This document shows, piece after piece, positions 26,609 to 35,443 of a stretch of DNA of 64,000 bases. A program made the translations under genes and the position numbers. How positions within the stretch are numbered: the stretch's first letter is position 1; the number at the start of each line of letters is the position of its first letter. Source of the stretch: Acidobacteria subdivision 2 bacterium RH1 MAG20 (GTDB lineage Bacteria > Acidobacteriota > Terriglobia > Terriglobales > Acidobacteriaceae); the NCBI GenBank assembly GCA_002197545.1, contig NFUO01000066.1:68230-132229 (forward strand), written 5' to 3'. Below the pieces are notes generated by a model. That model was not told the origin of the DNA and searched no databases. It saw only the letters and a program-made list of their open reading frames with translations.

Positions 26609-27505
26609 ATGGCAAAGATTGTTGGCGTAGTGGTATCGGAGCGGATGTCTGCGGGGCTGGTGGTCGACCATAAGCTTGTGGGAGAGCTGTGGCGGTTTCC
26701 TGAACACGAGGACGATAAGTATGCCCTGGTGGAGATGCCGACGGAGAGTCTGGTAAAGACGATCTGCGAGCAGGTGGTCGCGGCGGTGGATGGCACGGAA
26801 GGGGTTTCGGCGGTTGGGGTTGCGTTGCCGGGATTGATTAAGAATGGGGTGGTGGAGGAGTCTCCGAACCTGCCGCAGTTGAAGGGGGCGCGGATAGAGG
26901 CGCTGCTGAAGACGCAGTTGCGGAGCCATAGTCTGGATGTTGCGGTGACGGTGGTAAATGATGCCGATGCCACGGCGGCGGGGCTCGCGGCGAAGCATGG
27001 AAAGCTGGACAGCACGATTCGCGTGTGGACGCTGGGAGTGGGGATTGGGTATGGGCGCTATCCGTTTATGCCTGGTGTGTGGGAAGGCGGGCATACGGTG
27101 GTGACGCTGGATGAGAAGGAGAGCTTTTGCGGATGCGGCGGACGAGGCCACCTGGAAGGCATCATGGGGCACCGGGCGATGCGGCTGCGGTTTCTCGACA
27201 TGGAGCCGGAAGAGGTGTTTGAAGCCGCTAAGGCGGGCGATGCGCGGTGCCTGGAGTTCAAGCGGATGTGGCATAAGGCGCTGGCTGCGGCCACGTCCAC
27301 GTCGATCCACATGTCCGGGCCGGGACGGGTCTTTCTGACGGGATTCAACGTGCGGTTTCTGGATATGGGGATGCTGCGGGATTATATGCAGCAGATGGTG
27401 AAGATGAGTCCGCTGCAAAGCTATGCACTGGAGATTGTAGAGGATGATCCGGTGGTGCGGGTGATTGGATCGGCGATTTCTGCGGAGCAGGCGGCGGGGA
27501 TTTAG
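26609..27505 (+). CDS. ROK-family sugar kinase (glucokinase-like) or ROK protein
   Basis: A 298-residue protein without an N-terminal helix-turn-helix, so a kinase rather than a repressor. Features are VGVALPGLIKNGVVEESPNLP near 70-90, the catalytic Asp in VVNDADATAAG near 117, and WEGGHTVV followed by C174-G-C176-G-G-R-G-H-L-E, the zinc-binding ROK signature with His in place of the third usual Cys. The N-terminal phosphate-binding loop is weak: the usual DxGGT is replaced by VVVSERMSAGLVV, so ATP binding may be altered. It is read from the same strand as sthA. Glucose is the commonest substrate in the family; I cannot confirm it here. The last codons overlap the convergent VOC gene by 4 bp. 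Confidence 0.85.
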   Translation: MAKIVGVVVSERMSAGLVVDHKLVGELWRFPEHEDDKYALVEMPTESLVKTICEQVVAAVDGTEGVSAVGVALPGLIKNGVVEESPNLPQLKGARIEALLKTQLRSHSLDVAVTVVNDADATAAGLAAKHGKLDSTIRVWTLGVGIGYGRYPFMPGVWEGGHTVVTLDEKESFCGCGGRGHLEGIMGHRAMRLRFLDMEPEEVFEAAKAGDARCLEFKRMWHKALAAATSTSIHMSGPGRVFLTGFNVRFLDMGMLRDYMQQMVKMSPLQSYALEIVEDDPVVRVIGSAISAEQAAGI

Positions 27506-27876
27506 GCTAACGGGGCGCAGAAGCGTAGCGTGTTGCCGTCCGGATCGTTCACGTAGAACTCCCTGTTGCCCCAGGTCTGGTTCAATGGACCTTGATGGAT
27601 CGGCGATTCCGTCTTACGCGAGGTGTCCAGGCCGCGCGAGATATACCTGGCAAACAGCGCATCGACATCTGCGGCGGTCTTCAGGAAGATGTTGACCGGC
27701 GTGCCGAAATGGCCTTCGTAAGAGAGCTGAATCTCGGCGTCGTCATTGATCAGTTCGAGGAGCCAGTCCTCGGGGCTCGCCTCTGGATACTTCAGTGTGA
27801 AATCCAACACCTCTGTATAAAAGCGCAGCGAGCGCCTCATGTCTGAGCACTTCATGATGGGGACGGCTTTCTTCAT
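27502..27876 (-). CDS. VOC-family (glyoxalase/bleomycin-resistance-like) protein
   Basis: A 124-residue single-module pair. KKAVPIMKCSDMRRSLRFYTEVLDF is the first beta-alpha-beta unit and WGNREFYVNDPDGNTLRFCAP is the conserved last unit with the metal-ligand Glu/Asp region. The VOC fold is shared by glyoxalases, dioxygenases and drug-binding resistance proteins; the lack of other signals prevents assigning a substrate. I start at the ATG at 27876, not at an in-frame upstream start 48 bp before, because family members begin at the KAVP strand. It is 93 bp after mutM on the same strand. Confidence 0.85.
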   Translation of the reverse strand: MKKAVPIMKCSDMRRSLRFYTEVLDFTLKYPEASPEDWLLELINDDAEIQLSYEGHFGTPVNIFLKTAADVDALFARYISRGLDTSRKTESPIHQGPLNQTWGNREFYVNDPDGNTLRFCAPLA

Positions 27877-27969
27877 ATTCGTTTCACCGCTCCATTTCGA
27901 GAGTCTTCCACGGCCAGCCGGCACGCAGCATGGCGCAACAGAGTTTACACTGTTGATTAGGTCTCGGGC

Positions 27970-28800
27970 CTACTTCTGGCAGTGGGGGCAGAAATGGGTG
28001 CCGCGTCCGGCGAGGGTGATGCGCTGAATGGGGGTTCTGCAGACGGTGCAGGGTTGGCCGGTCCGCATATAGACGCGGTGTTCGAGCTGGAAGAAGCCGG
28101 CGATGCCTTCGGCGTCGACATAGTCGGAGACGGAGGAGCCGCCTAGTTTGATGGCGTGTTTGAGGACTTCGATTAAGGCGGTGCGCAGGCGGGTGAGTTC
28201 GGCGTGGGTGAGGCGTCCGGCCTGACGGCGCGGGCGGATTCCAGCGCGGAAGAGGCTCTCGTCGGCGTAGATGTTGCCGACTCCATGAAGCAGCGACTGA
28301 TTGAGCAGCGCCGCCTTGATGGGGGTCTTGCGATGGTGGAAGAGGGCGATGAAGTCCTCGATCGAGATGGTGAGCGGTTCCTGGCCGGGGCCTGCATAGG
28401 TTGCGTCGGCGATGGAGAGGCGACCGAAGCGGCGGGGGTCGACGAAACGTAGTTCGCGTCCACTGCTGAGGGTGAGGATGGCGTGGGTGTGCGGGGGGAT
28501 GGGGGTTTCGGGAGTAGAGACGAGCAGGCGTCCGGTCATGCCGAGGTGGACGAGGAACTGTGCGGGTTTGCGATGGCGGGTTAGGGCTGTGCTCACGTCC
28601 ATGTTCAGGTCGACGACGAGGGTTTTGCCTACACGGTGGACGCGGTCGATGCGGCTGCCTGTGAGGGTTTCGGCGATTTGATCAGGTGGAGACTTGAAGG
28701 TCTGGGGCTTGTTGCTGGTCCAGACGGAGCGGATGGTCTGGCCGTGGGTGCGGTCGTGGACTCCGTTGGCTACGGTCTCTACTTCGGGGAGTTCGGGCAT
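27970..28800 (-). CDS. mutM: Formamidopyrimidine-DNA glycosylase (MutM/Fpg)
   Basis: A 276-residue protein starting MPELPEVETVANGV: Pro2 is the catalytic nucleophile and Glu3 the helper. The helix-two-turn-helix with LLNQSLLHGVGNIYADESLF, near 165-185, and a C-terminal zinc finger (CTVC, then CPHC) are complete. It removes 8-oxoguanine and ring-opened purines and nicks the abasic site. It ends with THFCPHCQK as expected. The fused membrane/spermidine-synthase gene lies 20 bp upstream on the same strand. Confidence 0.96.
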   Translation of the reverse strand: MPELPEVETVANGVHDRTHGQTIRSVWTSNKPQTFKSPPDQIAETLTGSRIDRVHRVGKTLVVDLNMDVSTALTRHRKPAQFLVHLGMTGRLLVSTPETPIPPHTHAILTLSSGRELRFVDPRRFGRLSIADATYAGPGQEPLTISIEDFIALFHHRKTPIKAALLNQSLLHGVGNIYADESLFRAGIRPRRQAGRLTHAELTRLRTALIEVLKHAIKLGGSSVSDYVDAEGIAGFFQLEHRVYMRTGQPCTVCRTPIQRITLAGRGTHFCPHCQK

Positions 28801-28819
28801 GACTTTCTGCAGTATAGAT

Positions 28820-30859
28820 TTAGTGGCCGCTGGGTTGGAAGATGGGGAGCAGGCTGGAGTAGTCGTCGGTCCAGGCGCGGAGGCCGGGGATGGGGGTGAT
28901 GGACGTGGCTGTCGCAGCGACTTCGGGGAGGGTGAAGAATGTGGGCCTGGCGGTGACGAGGACCCAGGTAGACCTGAACTCGCCGCGCGGGTCGACCGAG
29001 GGCGTGTCGAAGAGCTTTGCCTGCATATGGATGGAGGCGGCGAGCTGCGCGATCTCGGGGGCGAGATTTAAATATTGGTTGGAGACGTGGAAGGCCAGAA
29101 TCCCACCGGGGACGAGGTGTTTCTGGTAGAGCGCGAGGGCTTCGGTAGTGAGGAGATGGAGGGGGATTGCGTCGCCGGAGAAGGCGTCGACTACAAGGAC
29201 GTCGAAGTGTTGCGGAGCTTCGTGCGTGAGGGAGGCGCGGGCGTCGCCTTCGGCATAGGTAATGCGGGCGGAGGAGTCGCGGAGGTAGGTGAAGAGGTTG
29301 TGGGCGATGGGCAGGACGCGAGGGTTGATCTCGTAGAAGCGGATTCGGTCGCCGGGATTGCCGTAGGCTGCGAGGGTTCCGGCTCCGAGGCCCACGACGC
29401 CTATGTTGCGGGGGCGATTGGCGCAGCAGTTGGCCAGGGCGAGGCCGACGCCGGAGTCTTTTGCGTAGTAGGTGGTCGGCGTCTTGTTAAGGCCGGGGCT
29501 GAAGATCTGATTGCCGTGCTGGATGGTGCCGTTGAGCAGCATTCGCAGGGGCTGGCCTGCGTGGGTTGCGCCCTGTTTGACACGTAGGCTGCCGTAGAAG
29601 TTGCGGGTCTCGAGCAGAGTTTGCTGGGCATAGGCGCCGTGCAGGGCGAAGTTCAGGAACAGCAGCAATACGCTGGCTGTGGACCAGAGCAGACGCTGGC
29701 CCCAGCCGTCGGGCCAGGTGACGGCGAGCGCGAGAAGGGCGGTGACGACGAAGGTAATGGAGAGGTCGTAGTTTGCTGCGAACAGTATCGGGCTGGCGAT
29801 GCCGATGAAGAAGGTCCCAGTGACTCCGCCGGCGGCTACGAGGAGATAAAAGATGGTAGTTTCAGATGGCCTGCGGGGGCGCAGGGCGTAGGTTTCGGCG
29901 TGGCAGAAGAGGCAGGAGACGAAGCACTCGAAGAGGAAGAAGAGGATGGCGATCCCGATGGGGAAGCTGCTGTCGATTTTAGAGATGGCGTAGCCGAGGC
30001 TGGCAAGCATGACGACCAGCAGACGGACGACGATGCTGCGGTGGTAGAAGCTGGGAAACTCGAAGGCGAGGATGAAGGTGATGAGATAGACCGCGAGGGG
30101 GAGTATCCAGAGCAGCGGGATGGCGGCGATGTTGCTGGTGATGTGGCTGGTGACAGCGCTCAACTGCATGGCAGCGGCCATGGGTAGAAGGAACCAGAGC
30201 CATTTTGTCGCGGATGAGGTTGGGGGACTGGCGGGGCCGGTGATTTCTTCTGGTGTGGCCTGTGCTGTTGCTGGTACCTGCCTTGAGAGGATGGCGCACA
30301 GGACTGCATAGACCATGAAGCCTGCGGTCCAGAGGGATCGTTGCAATTTAAGGGTGAGATGGGGTTCGACCAGGGTTGGGTAAGCGATCAGGGCAAGGAG
30401 AGAACCTGCGTTCGACAGCGCGAAGAGCCGGTAGGGGATGTGGCCTCCCTGTTTGCGGAAGAGCCAGATTTGCAGGAGCGGGCTGGTCGAGCCGAGGAGG
30501 AGGAAGGGAAGGCCGATGGTCAGGGTGAGTGCGATGAAGATGGTTGTGACGGGATGGATGGAACCTTGACTGAGCTCTGGACGTAAGAGCTTTTGCGCAG
30601 CCAGTATGACGATGGCAATCGCGAGCAGCGCGAGGTAGAGAAGTTGCTGGCTGCGATTGAAGGGGCGCCGGGTCAGCCAGTGTGCGTAGAGATAGCCCAG
30701 AAGGAGGGTGAGTTGAAAGAAGACAAGGCAGGTGAGCCAGACCGCCGAAGATCCGCCCAATGCGGGAAGCAGTTGCTTCGCTGACATGGGCTCGACAAGA
30801 AAGAGGAGGAACGCCGAGAGGAAGATAGCAAAACCGTACAGAGACCGGGTTGAGGGCAT
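28820..30859 (-). CDS. Polytopic membrane protein fused to a spermidine-synthase-like domain
   Basis: About 679 residues. The first 400 or so contain about 12 hydrophobic helices beginning YGFAIFLSAFLLFLVEPMSAKQLLPALGGSSAVW, a typical opening of this fusion family. The last 220 residues are a Rossmann methyltransferase-like aminopropyltransferase domain with IGVVGLGAGTLAAYG, the acidic FYEINPRV, and DVLVVDAFSGDAIPLHLLT. The family is common in Acidobacteriota and other environmental bacteria; true polyamine synthesis has not, to my knowledge, been shown for it. The start at 30859 matches that opening; an ATG at 30946 would add 29 residues and lies exactly in the PadR palindrome. It is divergent from padR. 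Confidence 0.85.
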   Translation of the reverse strand: MPSTRSLYGFAIFLSAFLLFLVEPMSAKQLLPALGGSSAVWLTCLVFFQLTLLLGYLYAHWLTRRPFNRSQQLLYLALLAIAIVILAAQKLLRPELSQGSIHPVTTIFIALTLTIGLPFLLLGSTSPLLQIWLFRKQGGHIPYRLFALSNAGSLLALIAYPTLVEPHLTLKLQRSLWTAGFMVYAVLCAILSRQVPATAQATPEEITGPASPPTSSATKWLWFLLPMAAAMQLSAVTSHITSNIAAIPLLWILPLAVYLITFILAFEFPSFYHRSIVVRLLVVMLASLGYAISKIDSSFPIGIAILFFLFECFVSCLFCHAETYALRPRRPSETTIFYLLVAAGGVTGTFFIGIASPILFAANYDLSITFVVTALLALAVTWPDGWGQRLLWSTASVLLLFLNFALHGAYAQQTLLETRNFYGSLRVKQGATHAGQPLRMLLNGTIQHGNQIFSPGLNKTPTTYYAKDSGVGLALANCCANRPRNIGVVGLGAGTLAAYGNPGDRIRFYEINPRVLPIAHNLFTYLRDSSARITYAEGDARASLTHEAPQHFDVLVVDAFSGDAIPLHLLTTEALALYQKHLVPGGILAFHVSNQYLNLAPEIAQLAASIHMQAKLFDTPSVDPRGEFRSTWVLVTARPTFFTLPEVAATATSITPIPGLRAWTDDYSSLLPIFQPSGH

Positions 30860-30939
30860 AGGCGAGGGGCGATCCAAAAGATGTGCCAGTTTATGCCATC
30901 TATTGTTCTGACGCACTTTTAGAAAATTACTTATTTGGG

Positions 30940-30979
30940 TTGACATCCGACCCAAGCGCGAAGATACTTGGGTCGGATG
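30940..30979 (+). promoter_or_regulatory. PadR promoter with overlapping 13-bp perfect inverted repeat
   Basis: TTGACA (30940-30945) and GATACT (30963-30968) are 17 bp apart, a strong sigma70-like promoter. A perfect inverted repeat, CATCCGACCCAAG (30944-30956) and CTTGGGTCGGATG (30967-30979), straddles it with a 10-bp centre. The predicted transcription start falls at about 30975-30977, on the padR ATG, so the message is probably leaderless. PadR proteins bind such palindromes at their own promoters, so autoregulation is likely. Confidence 0.7.
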
Positions 30980-31348
30980 ACTACCCGAGAGAGTAACGAC
31001 GACCGCATTGCCTTATTGCAGGGGACACTGGACCTGCTGATTTTGAAGACGCTTGTGCTGGGGCCGTGCCATGGGCAGGGTGTGGCGCGGATTATCCAGC
31101 GCCAGTCGGCTGAGGTATTTTTTGTCGACCATGGCTCGTTGTACCTGGCGCTGCAGCGGCTGGAAGACAAGAAGTGGATTCGCGCGAAGTGGGGCGTAAG
31201 CGAGAACAACCGCAAGGCGCGGTTCTATTCGCTGACGGCTATGGGGCGCGAGCAGCTTGTGGAGAAGACGAGCGAGTGGCGGCGGTTGACGCGGGCCATG
31301 GGATTGATTCTCGATCACAGTATGGAACCGGGCGGCGAGGAGGCATAA
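30977..31348 (+). CDS. PadR-family transcriptional regulator
   Basis: A 123-residue winged-helix protein. ALLQGTLDLLILKTLVLGPCHG is the conserved PadR opening, followed by SAEVFFVDHGSLYLALQRLEDKKWI (recognition helix and wing) and SENNRKARFYSLTAMGREQL. The start at 30977 lies in the right arm of the operator palindrome; a TTG 9 bp upstream is in frame but would precede the predicted transcription start. The permease gene follows 2 bp after the stop, the standard acidobacterial pairing of PadR with an orphan duplicated permease. The PadR probably controls that permease in response to a toxic or envelope-damaging compound. Confidence 0.95.
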   Translation: MTTRESNDDRIALLQGTLDLLILKTLVLGPCHGQGVARIIQRQSAEVFFVDHGSLYLALQRLEDKKWIRAKWGVSENNRKARFYSLTAMGREQLVEKTSEWRRLTRAMGLILDHSMEPGGEEA

Positions 31349-31350
31349 CG

Positions 31351-34011
31351 ATGTTCAGGCGCAAACGGAGTACAGAGGATTTTGCGGAGGAGATCAAGTC
31401 GCATCTTGCGCTTGAGGCGGATGAGCTGCGGCGCGAGGGCCTGAACGAAGACGAGGCGCGGTCGAAGGCGCGGCGTGAGTTCGGCAATGTCCAGGCGGCG
31501 AAAGAGCGCTTCTATATGAAGGACCGGTGGGTCTGGCTGGACAAGCTGTGGCGCGATGTGCGGTTTGGACTGCGCGGGTTGCGGCAGAGTCCGGGGTTTG
31601 CGGTGACGGCGATTCTGACGCTGGCGTTAGGAATGGGCGCGAATACGGCGGTGTTCAGCGTGATGAATGCGGTGCTGTTGCGATCGCTGCCGGTAGCCGA
31701 CCCGCAGAGCGTGGTGTATTTGAAGACCTCCGGGTCTCCGAATCGCGGGGGGAACACGGGGGATATGGACACGTCGTTCTCCTATCCTGTGTATGACACG
31801 CTCCGGCAACAAAAGAGGGTGCTAAGCGATGTGATGGCGTATGTGCCTCTCTCCAGCGGCAAAGTGGGTGTGCGGATTGGAGCTGAGCCAGAGACAGCCG
31901 AAGGCGATATGGTGAGCGGCAACTTTTTCAGCGGGTTGGGTGTAAGGATGGCGCGTGGGCATGCGTTTACGGAACAAGACGAAAAAGACCATGCGCCGAT
32001 TGCTGTGATCAGCTACGACTACTGGACGCGGCGGTTTTCACGCAACCCCGATGTACTGGGCAAGACGATGTATGTGAAGGGAGTGCCGCTTACGATTGTG
32101 GGAGTTGCTGCCGAGGGGTTTGAAGGAACCGAGCCGGGCGATTCTGTCGATTTCTGGATTCCACTGCAGAGCCGCGTTGAGCTGAATGCGTGGGGTGATT
32201 CGCCCGATGACGGCAAGACATATCTGCAGCAGCCGTGGTGGTGGTGCCTGCGGATGCTGGCGCGGCTGGCTCCGGGGGTAACGCGAGAGCAGGCGGTTGC
32301 TGCTCTGCAACCGGTATTTCAGCGGGCAGCATACATCGGCATCGGCAATGCGCCGGAGCCGGGCGAAAAGCCGCCGGTGCTGAGCTTTGACGCGGCAAAG
32401 AGCTTCCCCGGATACGATGAGGTGTACGGCAAGCCGCTGCACATGCTGATGGCGATGGTGGGGCTGGTGCTTCTGATTGCGCTGACAAATGTAGTGATGC
32501 TGTTAATGGCACGCAATGCGGCGCGGCAGCGGGAGTTTAGCTTGCGGCTGGCGCTGGGCGCAGGCCGCGGCGAGCTGCTGCGGCAACTGCTGACCGAGAG
32601 CCTGCTGCTGGTGGGGGCGGGTGGCGCGCTGGCATGGGGATTTGCGGAGATAGCGACGCGGACGCTGGGGAGATGGGGGCAGATCGATTCCAGCCTTGCG
32701 CCGGACAGAACTGTGCTGTTGTTCACGCTGGGCGTGCTGGTGTTTGCGGCGGTGCTGTTTGGGTTGGCGCCATTTCGCGTGGCGATTGCAAGCGGCGCGG
32801 AATTGGCGCTTAAGACTTCAGCGTCAACTTCGAGTGCGGATGCGGGAAAGACGCGGATTGGAAAGATCATCGTCGCGCTGCAGATGGCGCTCTGCGTGGT
32901 GCTGCTGGTGGCCGCGGGATTGCTGATCCGCACGCTGCGAAATCTGGAAAACGTTCCGCTGGGCATGCGGACCGAGGGGCTGGTGGTATTTGGGGTGAAT
33001 CCCCAGGGTACGCACTCGAAAGCAGAGCGGGTCGCGTTCTATGAAGAACTGCAGCGGCGGCTCCGCGTGTTACCCGGCGTCGAAGCGGTGACGGTGATGA
33101 GCAATCGGCTCGGCTCAGGTTGGTCCAACAACAATCCCGCCGTCGTGGATGGCAGGACGGTAGAGCCGGTTGGCGGCGCAGACTCGAATATGGCTCGCAA
33201 CAACTTTGTGGGTCCTGACTTTTTCCATACTTTGGAAGTACCGATTGTGACGGGGCGCGGATTCACCGATGCGGACACGGCGACTTCGCAGAAGGTAGCG
33301 GTGGTGAGTGAGCTGTTTGCGCAACGGTTTCTGCCCCATGAGAACCCACTGGGGCATCATGTGCGCGGAGACATGATGATCGTCGGCGTAGTGAAGGACA
33401 ACAAGTACACCGGCATGACGGAAAAGCCGATTCCGATGCTCTGGTACGACTACACGCAAAGCGGGTTGGCGGTGGGAATGCATGTGGAGATGCGGGTGCA
33501 GGGAGACCCATTGGCGATTTTGCCTGCGGCGCACAAGGTGGTGGCGGAGATGGGCCCAAACGTTCCGTTGGAGGAACCGATGGCGCAGCGGGCGCAGTTT
33601 GAAAAGACGATCTCGAATCAATTAATGTTTGCGCGGCTGGCGGAGTTCTTTGGGTTGCTGGCTATTGTGCTGGTGGCGACGGGGCTGTATGGCACGCTGG
33701 CGTATCGCGTGAATATGCGGACCGCCGAGATTGGCGTGCGCATGGCGGTGGGCGCTCGGCGGGAGCAAGTGGTGTGGATGATTCTGAAGGACAGTTTGCT
33801 GCTGACGGCGGTGGGTGTCGTGGTTGGCGTGCCGCTGGCGATGCTGGTGGGGCATGCTCTGACTTCGTCGCTGTATGGGGTGAAGCCGTTTGATGCGGTG
33901 AGCTATGTACTGGCGGTGATCGGCGTGGCGGTGGTTGCGCTGGCGGCGAGCGCGGTGCCTGCGGGGAGAGCGGCGAGTGTCGACCCTTTGACAGCGCTAC
34001 GCACGGAATAA
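31351..34011 (+). CDS. Acidobacterial duplicated-type ABC permease (MacB/FtsX-like, ADOP)
   Basis: An 886-residue protein. Residues 1-60 are the soluble prefix (MFRRKRSTEDFAEEIKSHLA) found in this family. A first membrane helix at about 80-108 leads into a MacB-type periplasmic core (about 110-340) and an FtsX domain with three helices (about 370-490). A second periplasmic core (about 530-740) and a second FtsX domain (about 765-880) complete the duplication, ending in the conserved AGRAASVDPLTALRTE. GAGGAGG lies 8 bp before the ATG. No ATPase gene is adjacent, which is usual for this orphan permease type. Longer upstream readings overlap padR in another frame and are not real. Confidence 0.95.
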   Translation: MFRRKRSTEDFAEEIKSHLALEADELRREGLNEDEARSKARREFGNVQAAKERFYMKDRWVWLDKLWRDVRFGLRGLRQSPGFAVTAILTLALGMGANTAVFSVMNAVLLRSLPVADPQSVVYLKTSGSPNRGGNTGDMDTSFSYPVYDTLRQQKRVLSDVMAYVPLSSGKVGVRIGAEPETAEGDMVSGNFFSGLGVRMARGHAFTEQDEKDHAPIAVISYDYWTRRFSRNPDVLGKTMYVKGVPLTIVGVAAEGFEGTEPGDSVDFWIPLQSRVELNAWGDSPDDGKTYLQQPWWWCLRMLARLAPGVTREQAVAALQPVFQRAAYIGIGNAPEPGEKPPVLSFDAAKSFPGYDEVYGKPLHMLMAMVGLVLLIALTNVVMLLMARNAARQREFSLRLALGAGRGELLRQLLTESLLLVGAGGALAWGFAEIATRTLGRWGQIDSSLAPDRTVLLFTLGVLVFAAVLFGLAPFRVAIASGAELALKTSASTSSADAGKTRIGKIIVALQMALCVVLLVAAGLLIRTLRNLENVPLGMRTEGLVVFGVNPQGTHSKAERVAFYEELQRRLRVLPGVEAVTVMSNRLGSGWSNNNPAVVDGRTVEPVGGADSNMARNNFVGPDFFHTLEVPIVTGRGFTDADTATSQKVAVVSELFAQRFLPHENPLGHHVRGDMMIVGVVKDNKYTGMTEKPIPMLWYDYTQSGLAVGMHVEMRVQGDPLAILPAAHKVVAEMGPNVPLEEPMAQRAQFEKTISNQLMFARLAEFFGLLAIVLVATGLYGTLAYRVNMRTAEIGVRMAVGARREQVVWMILKDSLLLTAVGVVVGVPLAMLVGHALTSSLYGVKPFDAVSYVLAVIGVAVVALAASAVPAGRAASVDPLTALRTE

Positions 34012-34020
34012 TTCGCCAGA

Positions 34021-34078
34021 AGTCTGCCGGTTGGGGCAGACTAGACTCAGCTACGGAAGGACAGCTTGAGAAGCTGTC
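34021..34078 (+). terminator. Two consecutive hairpins after the permease gene
   Basis: AGTCTGCC / GGCAGACT (34021-34028 and 34035-34042) is followed by GACAGCTT / AAGCTGTC (34060-34067 and 34071-34078), which runs into TAAAAATT. They begin 10 bp after the permease stop and should terminate the padR-permease transcript, although the T-run is weak. Confidence 0.55.
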
Positions 34079-34140
34079 TAAAAATTATGGATTCAGATAC
34101 AAGACACATCAACCTTTCAAGACAAGCAAAAGCGAAATAC

Positions 34141-34256
34141 AGGGGTCTCTCCACTGCGGCGGCAAAAAAGCCGCCTTCGGTCGAGATGACGTGCATTTGT
34201 AGCGGCACAGGAACTCTCCATTGCGGTTGAGATGGCGTGTTTTTGTGGAGGGGTTG
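34141..34256. repeat. Imperfect tandem repeat with GGCGGC hairpin
   Basis: CTCTCCACTGCGG (34147-34159) recurs as CTCTCCATTGCGG (34214-34226), and each is followed at a different distance by TCGAGATGACGTG or TTGAGATGGCGTG. The first copy has extra sequence including a perfect hairpin, GGCGGC-AAAAAA-GCCGCC (34158-34175). It is non-coding and lies between the permease and the TonB-C protein gene; it has the look of an interspersed repeat. Confidence 0.5.
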
Positions 34257-34290
34257 ATCGTGGCCTTCTGGTTTGAGAATGGGACGGAAC

Positions 34291-35340
34291 ATGCATAAGG
34301 GAGTTCTCTCTGCAGCTTTTATGGCCGGTGCGATTCTGCTGTCGAACATCGGTATGACGCAACAACTGGTTCCTCTTGAGGATGTGGTGAAGGAGGCGGC
34401 CAGCCACTCCACACTGGCTGCGCCGGGGGGCGCGCCGTTTCATCTGAAGGCGAAGATTTCGGACGAGAAGACGCACGACCCTCGGTGGGATGCCGAGGTG
34501 GAGGAGTGGTGGCAGTCTCCGACGGTATGGCGACGCGAGTTCCACTCCGCCGCGTTCTCGCAGACGCTGATTGTGAATGGCAAAAAGGTGCACGAGGAGG
34601 ATGAGGGACCGGTCTTTCCGGAGCTGCTTCGCAATCTTACGGTGGAGTTGGTCGATACGGTGCCCCGGCTCGATGAACTTGCAGCCCTGCACCAGACGGT
34701 GATGAAGCCGGACGGCAAGCGTGGCCAGATCCGGGCGAAGTATACGATTCAGGGGACGGATGGGACGACAACCAAGAATATTGATGCCTCGGTTGCGATC
34801 TCGCGAGAGACGGGGCTCATGGTTTATGGCGGCAACATCGATTGGGATGTTGCGCTGCATGATTTTGCGGACTTCCATGGCAAGCAGATCGCTCGGCGGC
34901 TGACGGCGCAGAGTGAGGGTGGTCCGCGGCTGACGGCGCAGATGACGCTTCTGGAAGATCTGAACCCCGCGGATGCAAAGCTCTTTGTCATTCATAAGGC
35001 GACGCCGCGGAAGAAACAGCTTCGGGTTGTGGTGGTTCCGGAGATGACCATGCGTAAGTCAGGCATTGCAATGCCTGTTCCCCATTGGCCGGATATCGCT
35101 ACGGGGGCGCGGACGGGAGCGATGGCGATGAGGATCGTTGTGGACCGCGAGGGCAATGTGCGGTCGGTTGACAACTACTTCTCCGACAATCCGGGACTGC
35201 AGAAGGCAGCACAGGAACAGATGATGAAGTGGCGTTTCCGGCCTTATCTGGACCATGGGACTCCGGTCCAGGTGATTTCGACGCTTACGTTTTCGTTTGT
35301 GTTGAATCAGCCTGAGTCCGACGCCAAGACAGCACCCTAA
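34291..35340 (+). CDS. Exported protein with TonB C-terminal-like domain
   Basis: About 349 residues with a signal peptide (HKGVLSAAFMAGAILLSNIGMTQQ). Residues about 30-240 are unassigned and mostly beta, with a DPRWDAEVEEWWQSPTVWRREF segment. The last 80 residues (MRIVVDREGNVRSVDN, later KAAQEQMMKWRFRPYLDHG) match the TonB C-terminal fold used for contact with outer-membrane receptors. No proline-rich spacer and no long-lived membrane anchor are visible, so it is not a classic TonB; similar proteins are numerous in Acidobacteriota. Three starts are in frame (TTG 34273, ATG 34279, ATG 34291); I choose 34291 because GGGACGGAAC precedes it. Confidence 0.8.
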   Translation: MHKGVLSAAFMAGAILLSNIGMTQQLVPLEDVVKEAASHSTLAAPGGAPFHLKAKISDEKTHDPRWDAEVEEWWQSPTVWRREFHSAAFSQTLIVNGKKVHEEDEGPVFPELLRNLTVELVDTVPRLDELAALHQTVMKPDGKRGQIRAKYTIQGTDGTTTKNIDASVAISRETGLMVYGGNIDWDVALHDFADFHGKQIARRLTAQSEGGPRLTAQMTLLEDLNPADAKLFVIHKATPRKKQLRVVVVPEMTMRKSGIAMPVPHWPDIATGARTGAMAMRIVVDREGNVRSVDNYFSDNPGLQKAAQEQMMKWRFRPYLDHGTPVQVISTLTFSFVLNQPESDAKTAP

Positions 35341-35443
35341 GCATGGCTTTGCGTGGGACACGATATGATGGAGGAGAAGCGCATTCGCTGGTGCGAGGTG
35401 CGCTTATCCGGCCAAACCAAATCCTTTGGAGAACACATTCCTC

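Noticed and set aside
26417..27418. Minus-strand frame opposite the ROK gene (333 codons)
   Set aside because: It is His/Arg-rich shadow translation with no motif.
31174..31350. Upstream extension of the permease reading frame
   Set aside because: It overlaps padR in another frame; a strong GAGGAGG lies before the ATG at 31351 and the family prefix begins there.
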